A stretch of DNA of 64,000 nucleotides from CAYFZO01 sp965226235 (lineage in GTDB: Bacteria > Pseudomonadota > Gammaproteobacteria > Poriferisulfidales > Oxydemutatoraceae), in the NCBI GenBank assembly GCA_965226235.1, contig OZ245335.1, forward strand, positions 1,426,001 through 1,490,000, read 5' to 3'. Below the pieces are notes generated by a model. The model was not told the origin of the DNA, made no database searches, and saw nothing but the letters and a program-made list of their open reading frames with translations. Every line of letters begins with the position of its first letter. The first letter of the stretch is position 1. The position numbers were made by a program, and so were the translations under genes. Below, one piece after another: positions 35,987 to 43,957 of the stretch.

Positions 35987-38086
35987 ATGAATCGAGACCA
36001 AGCACAACAACACCTACAAACCGCCCTCGCTAACCCCGCTGCCGAATTTCGTGAAGGTCAGTGGGAAGCCATTGATGCGCTGGCAAACCAACGGCAAAAA
36101 CTGTTGGTGGTACAGCGTACCGGTTGGGGTAAAAGCTCTGTTTACTTTATCAGCACCAAGATATTCCGCGACAGAGGGATGGGGCCAACCATTATTGTTT
36201 CGCCGTTATTGGTGCTAATGCGCAACCAGATTGAATCAGCCCAGCGCTTAGGCATTGTGGCCGAAACCATGAACTCCACTAATACGGCGGATTGGCAGAC
36301 AGTAACCCAACGGATTCTCAATAATCAAATCGACTGTTTGCTGATTTCCCCCGAGCGGCTGGCAAACGACAGCTTTATCGAAACCGTCTTGCAGCCCATT
36401 GCTGACCGTATTGCTTTAATGGTGATTGACGAAGCCCACTGTATTTCCGACTGGGGCCATGACTTCCGCCCTGACTATCGCCGTATTGTTAATATCCTGC
36501 GCCAGCTACCGCCTAACACACCGGTGCTCGGCACAACCGCCACGGCAAATAACCGCGTGGTTGAAGATATTCAAACTCAGCTTGGCGATATCCGGATTTA
36601 TCGCGGCCCACTGACCCGCAAAAGCCTCGCCCTGCAAACCATGGTGTTGCCCGACCAAGCTTCACGTTTGGCCTGGTTGGCACGAGTGATCCCCACCTTA
36701 CCGGGTACGGGCATTGTCTACACCTTAACGGTACGCGATGCAGAACAGGTCGCAAAATGGCTAAGCACTAACGGTATCGATGCCAAGGCATACCACGGTA
36801 GTGTCGAGGCCGACGGTTTTGAAAACAGCAATGCCTACCGCCAGCATCTGGAGGAGTTGTTGCTCAGCAACCAGTTAAAGGTTCTGGTCGCGACCACGGC
36901 CTTGGGTATGGGCTATGACAAGCCGGATTTAAGCTTTGTCATTCACTACCAAGCCCCTGGTTCTATCGTCGCCTACTACCAGCAGGTGGGGCGTGCCGGT
37001 CGCGGTATTGATCATGCCGTGGGTGTGCTCATGTCGGGTGTAGAAGACCAGGATATTCATGAGTTTTTCAGAAGGTCTGCGTTTCCGTCCGAGGCTCAGG
37101 TCAATGAGATTTTACAGGTTTTGGAAAACAGCGATGGCCTGTCCCTTCGAGGCATTGAAGAGCAGACTAATCTGCACCATGGCCAGATTGAGAAAGTACT
37201 CAAGCTGTTAAGTGTGGAGAACCCGGCACCCGTTATCAAGGATGGAAGCCGCTGGGTAAGAACGCCGGTTCACTATCAAATGGATCATGCCCGTATTGCG
37301 CACCTGACTGGGCAGCGAGAGCAAGAGTGGGCCAAGGTACAGGCATATTTGGTGAACGACGGATGCAAGATGACTTTTCTGCGTTGTAGTCTGGACGATT
37401 TTGATCCGGATACTTGTGGTAAGTGTTCATCTTGTATAGGTCAGCCTGTCATCAATCAGCCTGTTGATTCGGAATTGGCGCATCGCGCAGCCACCTTTCT
37501 GAAGCACGCAGAAATGGTGATTGCGCCGAAAGCACAGGTTGCGGCCAATGCGTTTGTGGAATATGGCTTTAGAGGCAATCTGCCACAGAGCCTGCGAGCT
37601 CAGGAAGGATGTGTGTTATCCCGTTGGGGGGATGCCGGTTGGGGGCGAACGGTTGCTGAGCATAAGCATGCAGGCCGCTTCGGTGATGAACTGGTGGAGG
37701 CCATGGTGGAAATGATCCAACAGCGTTGGCGGCCTGATCCTGCGCCGCAGTGGGTCTGCTGCGTGCCTTCGCGCAACCACCCGGAATTGGTACCGGATTT
37801 TGCCCGTCGCTTGGCGGGGCGTTTGGGTCTGCCTTTTGTTGATGCAGTCAGTAAAGTAAAAGACAACCAGCCGCAAAAAGGCCAGCAAAATCGTTTCCAT
37901 CAATGCCGAAACCTGGATGGAGCGTTTGCCATTAACAAGGCCTTGTCCAATACGCCTGTTTTATTGGTCGATGATATTGTGGATTCTGGCTGGACGTTGA
38001 CCGTCATCGTTGCGTTGTTACAACAAGCAGGCAGCGGTGTCGTATATCCCGCCGTGCTTGCCTCATCTTCGGTAAAAGGCTCATGA
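35987..38086 (+). CDS. RecQ-type helicase fused to a phosphoribosyltransferase domain
   Basis: 699 residues. Residues 1-350 form a superfamily 2 helicase with Walker A QRTGWGKSS (Lys49), VIDEAHCISDWGHDF (DEAH at 148-151), TTATAN, and VGRAGRGIDHAVG (motif VI). A RecQ-type zinc site (FLRC...CGKCSSC) lies at about 460-485. The last 200 residues carry a PRPP-loop motif, VLLVDDIVDSGWTLT, as in phosphoribosyltransferases and ComF. The ATG at 35987 has AGGAG six bases upstream. It lies between hsdS and hsdR remnants and overlaps the next gene by ATGA. It is probably a defence or DNA-processing helicase; the role of the phosphoribosyltransferase domain is unknown. It appears intact. Confidence 0.85.
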   Translation: MNRDQAQQHLQTALANPAAEFREGQWEAIDALANQRQKLLVVQRTGWGKSSVYFISTKIFRDRGMGPTIIVSPLLVLMRNQIESAQRLGIVAETMNSTNTADWQTVTQRILNNQIDCLLISPERLANDSFIETVLQPIADRIALMVIDEAHCISDWGHDFRPDYRRIVNILRQLPPNTPVLGTTATANNRVVEDIQTQLGDIRIYRGPLTRKSLALQTMVLPDQASRLAWLARVIPTLPGTGIVYTLTVRDAEQVAKWLSTNGIDAKAYHGSVEADGFENSNAYRQHLEELLLSNQLKVLVATTALGMGYDKPDLSFVIHYQAPGSIVAYYQQVGRAGRGIDHAVGVLMSGVEDQDIHEFFRRSAFPSEAQVNEILQVLENSDGLSLRGIEEQTNLHHGQIEKVLKLLSVENPAPVIKDGSRWVRTPVHYQMDHARIAHLTGQREQEWAKVQAYLVNDGCKMTFLRCSLDDFDPDTCGKCSSCIGQPVINQPVDSELAHRAATFLKHAEMVIAPKAQVAANAFVEYGFRGNLPQSLRAQEGCVLSRWGDAGWGRTVAEHKHAGRFGDELVEAMVEMIQQRWRPDPAPQWVCCVPSRNHPELVPDFARRLAGRLGLPFVDAVSKVKDNQPQKGQQNRFHQCRNLDGAFAINKALSNTPVLLVDDIVDSGWTLTVIVALLQQAGSGVVYPAVLASSSVKGS

Positions 38087-39405
38087 ACTTATCGCCAACA
38101 GCCCAAGCAACGTTATTGCTCACCAGTTATTTTTCCAAGGCAAGTAGCGAAGATGCCAAACCCCTTACCAATGCGGAATGGGGGCGGTTTGCCTTGTGGT
38201 TGAAAGAGAAGTCTACGACCCCTGCCGACTTGCTGGCATCTGAACCAAAAGCGTTGTTCAACGGCTGGCATGATCCGCGAGTGAGTGCTGACCGGATTGT
38301 CCAGTTGCTAAATCGCGGTCATAGTCTGGCGCTCGCCGTGGAAAAATGGCAAAGAGCCGGCCTTTGGGTGGTTACCCGCTCTGATCCTGAATATCCAAGG
38401 CGCTTAAAACAGCGATTAAAGACGGATTCACCACCGGTATTGTTTGGCTGTGGCAATAACGCGCTTTTAAATGCAGGTGGTTTGGCTGTTATTGGCTCTC
38501 GTAATGCGAGTAATGAAGATTTATCGTTTACCGACCAGGTGGGCGCTAAAGCTGCGACAGAAGGTGTTGCCATTGTTTCTGGTGGGGCTCGCGGGGTCGA
38601 TGAAGCTGCGATGTCGGGAGCGTTGCATCGAGGTGGTGTGGTTATTGGGGTTATGGCCGATCGTCTGTTAAAGGCTGCCACCAGTGCAAAGTGGCGTAAA
38701 GGTCTGATGGATGGCCAGGTGGTGTTGGTTTCGCCCTTTTATCCGGAGGCAGGGTTTAACGCTGGTAATGCCATGGCCCGCAATAAATACATCTACTGCC
38801 TGGCCGACAGTTCGTTGGTAATTCATTCCGGCAAGAAAGGTGGCACGCTTAACGGTGCAGAGGAAAATTTGAAGAAAGGTTGGGTGCCTTTGTGGGTTAA
38901 ACCAACCACAGATAAAGATGCTGCGAACGCAGATTTGGTGGCCAAGGGCGGCCGCTGGTGTGAGTCAGACATACAAAGCCTAACGATTTCCGACTTGTTT
39001 AAAACTGAGGGCCTCGTAGCGTCTCAGGTGAAAGAGGGGCAGGTTGATCTCTTTTCAATGACTGCCCAGCCGGAGTTGTTTTCACAGGACAAGCCTGAAT
39101 TGGAAAAGCAGGTTGCAGAAACAGAAGAAACGGCTGCCAGCATCGATGAGCAAGCCGATAATACGGCTTCATCGGAGCAAGTTACTGAAGTCGAGGAGTC
39201 CTCCTCAAGCCCGGTCGATTTTTATCAGTTATTCATTACTGAACTTCAGCGATTAACCGGGACACCCACGACAGTTGATGAGCTGATTGAGATTACTGGG
39301 CTGCATAAATCACAGTTAAATGACTGGCTAAAACGTGCGGCTGATGAAGGTGTGGTGAAGAAGCTCAGCCGCCCTGTGCGCTATCAAGTAAAAGAAAAGA
39401 ATTAA
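38083..39405 (+). CDS. DprA-like protein with C-terminal winged helix
   Basis: 440 residues. Residues about 110-310 are a DprA/Smf Rossmann fold with GLAVIGSRNAS, VSGGARGVDEAAMSGAL (the DprA SGxAxGxD site) and KKGGTLNGAEENLKKG. An acidic linker (about 350-395) leads to a winged-helix end with TTVDELIEITGLHKSQLNDW. Ordinary DprA loads RecA on incoming single-stranded DNA during transformation. Here it is coupled by ATGA to the RecQ-type gene and followed by an hsdR fragment, so a role in a restriction-linked defence locus is more likely than competence. It is a paralogue, not the housekeeping gene. Confidence 0.85.
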   Translation: MNLSPTAQATLLLTSYFSKASSEDAKPLTNAEWGRFALWLKEKSTTPADLLASEPKALFNGWHDPRVSADRIVQLLNRGHSLALAVEKWQRAGLWVVTRSDPEYPRRLKQRLKTDSPPVLFGCGNNALLNAGGLAVIGSRNASNEDLSFTDQVGAKAATEGVAIVSGGARGVDEAAMSGALHRGGVVIGVMADRLLKAATSAKWRKGLMDGQVVLVSPFYPEAGFNAGNAMARNKYIYCLADSSLVIHSGKKGGTLNGAEENLKKGWVPLWVKPTTDKDAANADLVAKGGRWCESDIQSLTISDLFKTEGLVASQVKEGQVDLFSMTAQPELFSQDKPELEKQVAETEETAASIDEQADNTASSEQVTEVEESSSSPVDFYQLFITELQRLTGTPTTVDELIEITGLHKSQLNDWLKRAADEGVVKKLSRPVRYQVKEKN

Positions 39406-39417
39406 AAGGATATTCTC

Positions 39418-39876
39418 ATGGCTATGACAGAAGAAGCCCTGGTTCAGGAAGTGACGGCGGATTATCTGCTGAATCAGTTGCAGTGGGATGAATCTGTAAT
39501 GGGCATGTTCGAGAAGCTGGGTAAAGAAGGTGATCTTGGGCGGGTTTCCGAACAGGAGATTGTGTTAACTCGTTATTTGGGCGAGAAGCTGATTGAGTTG
39601 AATCCCGGCTTGCCGGAGCTTGCCTATCAGGAGGCATTGCGTGCTGTTTGCGCTTTGCCATCATCCACCAATATCGTAGCGGTAAATAAAGAGAAGTATG
39701 CGCTGCACAAGAATGGCGTTGAAGTAAGTTTCCATAATGAAAAAGGCGAGCGAGTGAAGAAACGCCTGCGCCTGTTTGATTTTGACAATTACAAAAATAA
39801 TCACTTTCTACTGGTGCGTGAATTCTGGATAAAAGGTGATATTTATCGGCGTAGGGCAGACTTGGTGGGCTTGATC
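39418..39876 (+). pseudogene. hsdR: Type I restriction endonuclease HsdR, 5' fragment
   Basis: The reading frame matches the HsdR amino terminus. It runs ADYLLNQLQWDES, TRYLGEKLIELNPGL, then FDFDNYKNNHFLLVREFWI and RRRADLVG, the first Asp of the PD-(D/E)xK nuclease. Right after ADLVG the frame enters IS3 sequence and stops at 39894. The nuclease E-x-K and all motor domains are lost, so no cleavage activity can remain. It is 12 bases after the DprA-like gene and in the same direction. Confidence 0.85.
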
Positions 39877-40350
39877 TTCGCGGTGAACTGCTGATCCTGT
39901 ATTGCACGAGCACTCAATGGGGTAACGAGCCATTCGTAATAGCCGCTCGGATGAACATCAACTGCCCGACAAAGCATTCTGACCGAATGATCGGTACTGC
40001 GAGCTTTTATGAACGGGTAGCGTTCTTTGACTCGCCGGCAAAGAACACTGCGGCCTCCTTTAATATGTCCCTCTCTTGGTGAGCGCGCTTTAGCTCGCGC
40101 TTGAGGCGCGCATTCTCGGCGCGAAGCTCGGCTTCGGCCTGACGTTGTTGAGGTGGTTTACTGAACTTCTTGATCCAGTCGTAAAGACTTTTATTGGATA
40201 TGCCCAATCGCTCACAAACATCAAGAACGCGATAGCCATAAACCACTACCTGATTAACCGCTTCCTGCTTAAATTCATCCGTGTATCGAATACCTTTGCC
40301 CATCGTTTACCTCTCATAGTTACGTTACATTATCTACCATGAAAAGTGTC
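39877..40350 (-). mobile_element. IS3-family remnant (orfA plus start of orfB)
   Basis: orfA (40303-40007) reads MGKGIRYTDEFKQEAVNQVV with a helix-turn-helix and a Leu-rich coiled end, as in IS3 transposases. orfB begins RYPFIKARSTDHSVRML and continues to AIQDQQFTAKIK at 39877, where it is cut off against hsdR. The catalytic DDE part is missing. The outer end lies near 40345-40365 by inference. Confidence 0.8.
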
Positions 40351-40498
40351 GGGTATACTCAGGCCGTATCACTTCGCGAATCCCTTTCTTTAGTCGCCAG
40401 AATCGTGTAAATAGGGTGTTAATATTCCCTATACACTACATAGACTAAAATTCACATAAAACGAGATTTTTTGCAGTTTTACTATACATCATATTGCC

Positions 40499-41305
40499 AT
40501 GAGCTCAGAGATCGCCATACCTAAGGGACGCCGCAGGCTGTCCGACGTTATTCGGGCATCCGGCGACATCATTCATATCGCCGACGCTGAAGATGCCCTT
40601 GGCGTTAGCCGTTCCGACGCTACTAAGCTACTCTCCCGTTGGAGCGGGCAGGGCTGGCTGCGGCGCGTCGGCCCGGGTGCCTACGCACCTGTTGGCCTTG
40701 ACTCCCTTACCAGCGAGCAGGTTCTCGATGATCCCTGGGTGCTGATGCCTGTGCTTTTTGAGCCGGCCTACATCGGCGGCCGGACTGCCGCCGAACACTG
40801 GGACCTGACGGAGCAAATCTTCCGCGACATTGTTGTGATGACAGCGCGGGCCGTGCGTGCGAAAAGCCAGCAACGCCATGGCGCACACTTTACCCTAAAG
40901 CATGTCCGGCAGGGTATGATCTTCGGGACGAAGACCGTCTGGCGTGGAAGAACCCAGATCGCCGTATCGGACATTCACCGCACCATCATCGACATGCTCG
41001 ACAATCCAGCTCTTGGAGCTGGCATCCAGCATGTTGCCGACTGCCTTGCTACCTATTTCGATCGCAAGGACAGGGATGATGACAAGCTGATTGCCTATGC
41101 AGACCGGCTCGGTAATGGTGCCGTATTCAAGCGTCTGGGCTTTCTGGCAGAACGCGGACCCGGCACTACCACCCTTGTTGAGGCGTGCCGTGCGCGTCTG
41201 ACCCAAGGCAACGCCAAGCTCGACCCGGGGCTTTCATGCCGCCGTCTCATATCCCGATGGCGTCTCCTTATGCCTGAGAGCTGGGCCAAGGCAGCGTCCG
41301 CATGA
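40499..41305 (+). CDS. abiEi: AbiEi-type antitoxin/regulator without its toxin
   Basis: 268 residues of the AbiEi family, the antitoxin of type IV AbiE toxin-antitoxin abortive-infection systems. An amino-terminal winged helix covers DVIRASGDIIHIADAEDALG to RWSGQGWLRRVGPGAYAP. The antitoxin domain follows (DPWVLMPVLFEPAYIGGRTA; SDIHRTIIDMLDNP). Near the end, KLDPGLSCRRLISRWRLLMP is the usual family finish. The partner AbiEii nucleotidyltransferase should follow, but IS1380 sequence begins there instead. The last few codons (KAASA) may come from the insertion. It lies in the IS-rich island. Confidence 0.75.
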   Translation: MSSEIAIPKGRRRLSDVIRASGDIIHIADAEDALGVSRSDATKLLSRWSGQGWLRRVGPGAYAPVGLDSLTSEQVLDDPWVLMPVLFEPAYIGGRTAAEHWDLTEQIFRDIVVMTARAVRAKSQQRHGAHFTLKHVRQGMIFGTKTVWRGRTQIAVSDIHRTIIDMLDNPALGAGIQHVADCLATYFDRKDRDDDKLIAYADRLGNGAVFKRLGFLAERGPGTTTLVEACRARLTQGNAKLDPGLSCRRLISRWRLLMPESWAKAASA

Positions 41306-41858
41306 TCGACCGGCACATCTCCTTGACGGCGCGGGTGGCAGAATGCTTCGCCGGTTACCGCAATCCCAACAGCGTAGAACACCCGGTGGTTGAGTTGTTG
41401 ACCCAGCGCATCTACGCCATTGCCTTGGGCTACGAAGACCTCAATGACCATGACGCACTGCGCGATGATCCCGTGTTGCCGGTGCTGGTGGGCAAACAGG
41501 ACCTCCTGGGGAAGGCGCGGGTGCGCCAGCGCGATCGTAATCATGCCCTGGCCAGCGCGAGCACGCTGAACCGCTTCGAATTGGGGGAGCCGCAGGAAGC
41601 GCCACAGAGCCGTTACAAGCGCATTGTCGCAGACCCGGAAAAGCTGGATAAACTGCTGGTGGATGCATTCATCGAATCCCATGATCGGGCGCCGCGGGAG
41701 ATCCGGCTGGACCTGGATGCAACCGACGATCTTGTGCACGGGCAGCAGGAAGGTCGGTTCTTCCATGGTTATTACGGCGGCTACTGTTACCTGCCGTTGT
41801 ACATCTTTTGCGGGCAGCATCTGCTATGTGCGCGGCTACGCACTGCGAACCGGGATGG
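41302..41858 (+). mobile_element. IS1380-family transposase fragment
   Basis: The frame reads ISLTARVAECFAGYRNPNS, ALGYEDLNDHDALRDD, then LDATDDLVHGQQEGRFFHGY, closely like the copy at 54271-55444. It stops resembling it after LRTANRDGA at about 41858. The amino terminus and the last two catalytic residues are missing. It starts where the AbiEii gene should begin. Confidence 0.8.
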
Positions 41859-41865
41859 CGCCGCC

Positions 41866-41989
41866 ACTACAACCAGCAACGACCGCATAGCTCGCTGGGT
41901 TACGCCACCCTAGCCGAGTACGCAGCACGAGCAGCCTGATAAGATGTTTTTTTCTCATTTCAAGTGGACCTATATCAGGGGGAAGATCA
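41866..41989 (+). mobile_element. IS3-family right end (orfB tail)
   Basis: The frame HYNQQRPHSSLGYAT, LAEYAARAA, stop is the tail of an IS3-type orfB. It is followed by the terminal sequence AAGTGGACCTATATCAGGGG. The last 78 bases (41912-41989) recur inverted at 42950-43027. Confidence 0.75.
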
Positions 41990-41995
41990 CAGCAT

Positions 41996-42877
41996 ATGCC
42001 AAGTCGTGATTCGCGAGTGTTTATTTTCGGTGTGGGCGCTCGCAAAGCGGCTACTACCTGGCTTTTCAAATACATTAAGAGCCAACACCCCGGTTACGTC
42101 GGGTTTGTGGGACGAAAAAAGCAACTTCAGGTCTGGGATCGTGTATTCGTTCCGCAGGCAAGACGATATTTGCCAGGATTCTCAAAGTCTCCGAACGCTA
42201 TCCGACGGATCTGTCGGGTCCTATGGAGGCATTTGTGGAGGAAGCTTTTGTGGAGGAAGCTTTTGTTGTGGAATTTCAGGGTAAGGCCGGCGTCTTATTT
42301 TTTGCTTTTAAGGTGGAGGCTTCGCAATAAAGGACGCGTTACGTCAGACCTCACCCCGGCTTATTGTGCTCTGTCGAAAGAGCAGTTCATTAAAATCCGC
42401 AGGGAGGTGACAAAGCACGGCATAGAAATGAAAGTCGTCTTTTTAATGAGGGATCCCGTTGAGAGATGTATCAGCGACTATAAACGATCTATACATCTTT
42501 TTGGGGCGGCTGGCGTGAGAAAATTTTGCGTATACGAAGGAACCCGGCTTAGAACGCGTTATCAGGATACCGTTATGAATCTGGAGGCTGCGTTTCGAAA
42601 AGATGAGTTGTTTTTTGGTATTTACGAGAACCTTTTTGAAGAGCGATCGATAGTTGCATTATCCGATTTCCTGGGAATGCCTCCCAATCCAGCACTTGGA
42701 AGGAAGCGCGTCAACGCAGGCCGTACCGGTGTGTATTTTGATGACGACACAAGAAGATTTATCGCTGAAACATACAAGGATACCTATGCGTTTTGCGCAA
42801 GGAGGTTCCCGGTGACCAGGGAATTGTGGGGCGGTTTTCAATGGCTGGATGGCGCCCTGCCGGAAGAGGCGGGCTAG
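41996..42877 (+). CDS. Sulfotransferase flanked by inverted IS3 ends
   Basis: 293 residues. The PAPS loop is FGVGARKAATTWLFKYIKSQ at the amino terminus and the 3'-phosphate segment is VVFLMRDPVERCISDYKRS. A basic Trp/Leu-rich stretch (about residues 78-105) includes a short DNA duplication, GAGGAAGCTTTTGTG twice. It starts seven bases after one IS3 end and finishes 72 bases before an inverted copy of that end. The gene is more AT-rich than the core genes. The acceptor is unknown. Confidence 0.7.
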   Translation: MPSRDSRVFIFGVGARKAATTWLFKYIKSQHPGYVGFVGRKKQLQVWDRVFVPQARRYLPGFSKSPNAIRRICRVLWRHLWRKLLWRKLLLWNFRVRPASYFLLLRWRLRNKGRVTSDLTPAYCALSKEQFIKIRREVTKHGIEMKVVFLMRDPVERCISDYKRSIHLFGAAGVRKFCVYEGTRLRTRYQDTVMNLEAAFRKDELFFGIYENLFEERSIVALSDFLGMPPNPALGRKRVNAGRTGVYFDDDTRRFIAETYKDTYAFCARRFPVTRELWGGFQWLDGALPEEAG

Positions 42878-42949
42878 CCGTCATCCCGCCGACTGCGATC
42901 CGGTCGGTGCCAACACGAGCGTCTCGACCAAGACGCAGACGGGTAAGTC

Positions 42950-43027
42950 TGATCTTCCCCCTGATATAGGTCCACTTGAAATGAGAAAAAACATCTTATT
43001 CAGGCTGCTCGTGCTGCGTACTCGGCT
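42950..43027 (-). mobile_element. Inverted copy of the IS3 right end
   Basis: 78 bases matching 41912-41989 in reverse complement, with two single-base length differences (in an A run and a T pair). It contains the last codons of orfB and the terminal GGTCCACTTG on the plus strand. Confidence 0.85.
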
Positions 43028-43395
43028 GGGGTTTGGGGTATTGAGCGGCAAGTATCTGCACGGTGCCAGACCTGCGGGCGCGCGGCTGACGCTGTTTGAG
43101 TTTTTCGCTCGCTATCTGAACGAGTCTGGGGTAGAGGCGACGCAACGCTATGTGGAAATCGCCAGGAGCGCGAGGCTGGATCCGGCGATGATGGCTCTGG
43201 CGTACGTGAACTCGCGCAGTTTCCTGACGGCGAATATCATCGGCGCGACCACGATGGAGCAGTTGCGGACCGACATTGCGAGCGTCGACCTGCACTTGAA
43301 CCCCGAGGTGATCGAGGCACTGGAAGCGGTACACGAGGACAGACCCAACCCCTGCCCGTAGCGTCGGGGCCCGAGGCCCGGGAGCAACCCGGGCT
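43028..43395 (+). pseudogene. Duplicated 3' third of the tas-like aldo/keto reductase
   Basis: Matches 34718-35085 base for base at a constant offset of 8310, with only about three substitutions (for example GTGGAAATC for GTGGATATC). It starts at GFGVLSGKYLHGARP in the middle of the protein and includes the downstream hairpin. With no start or catalytic part it cannot work. The near-identity implies a recent duplication. Confidence 0.9.
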
Positions 43396-43415
43396 ATTCG
43401 CCCGGTCGAGTTCGA

Positions 43416-43951
43416 TCACGCTTCCAGCAGGTGGTCGGCCGCCATCAGTAGGTTCCGGTAGGTCTGCACCCCCCGGGGGAGTCGTGGCAGTTCCGCAGTC
43501 GCCTGTCCGTTGCCGGTCAGCACCAGCATGGGGCGTGCCTTGACCGCTTTTGCCGCGTCCAGGTCTTTTTTCGAGTCCCCAATGAATGGAACGTCGGTCA
43601 AATCGACGTTCAGGCGATTGCCGATGTCCTTGAGCAGACCGGGTTTGGGTTTGCGGCAGCGGCAACCGGCACCGGGCGCATGCGGGCAAAAGAAAAATCC
43701 ATCGATACGCGCGCCGAGTTCGCCCAGCGCGGCATCCATCCTGCGCTGGATCCGGCTCAGGGACTCCAGACTCATCAGCCCGCGCCCGAGCGCAGATTGG
43801 TTGGACGCGACTGCGATGCGCCAGCCCGCCTGGTGCAGTTTTGCAATCGCTTCGAGGCTACCGGGAATCGGCTGCCACTCTTCCGGGGTCTTCACATACT
43901 CGCTGCGGTTTTCGTTGATGACGCCGTCGCGGTCCAGATGACTAGTTTCAT
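43416..43951 (-). pseudogene. gmhB: Heptose-bisphosphate phosphatase GmhB, frameshift near the start
   Basis: HAD phosphatase that removes the 7-phosphate of heptose bisphosphate for LPS core synthesis. After the glyS stop comes ATGAAACTAGTCATC, then CTGGACCGCGACGGC in another frame. The catalytic LDRDGVINENRSEY is therefore one base out of frame with the ATG at 43951. The rest is intact: VASNQSALGRG, the zinc site CPHAPGAGCRCRKPKPG, and FIGDSKKDLDAA. As read, a GTG start at 43895 would lack the nucleophile. One missing base near 43937 explains it; it is either a mutation or a sequencing error. Confidence 0.75.
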
Positions 43952-43957
43952 TGTGAT

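Noticed and set aside
41912..43027. 78-base inverted repeats first looked like ends of a MITE or new transposon around a sulfotransferase
   Set aside because: Each arm contains the last codons of an IS3-type orfB (AEYAARAA stop) and its terminus, so they are IS3 ends; the composite arrangement is kept as a finding instead.
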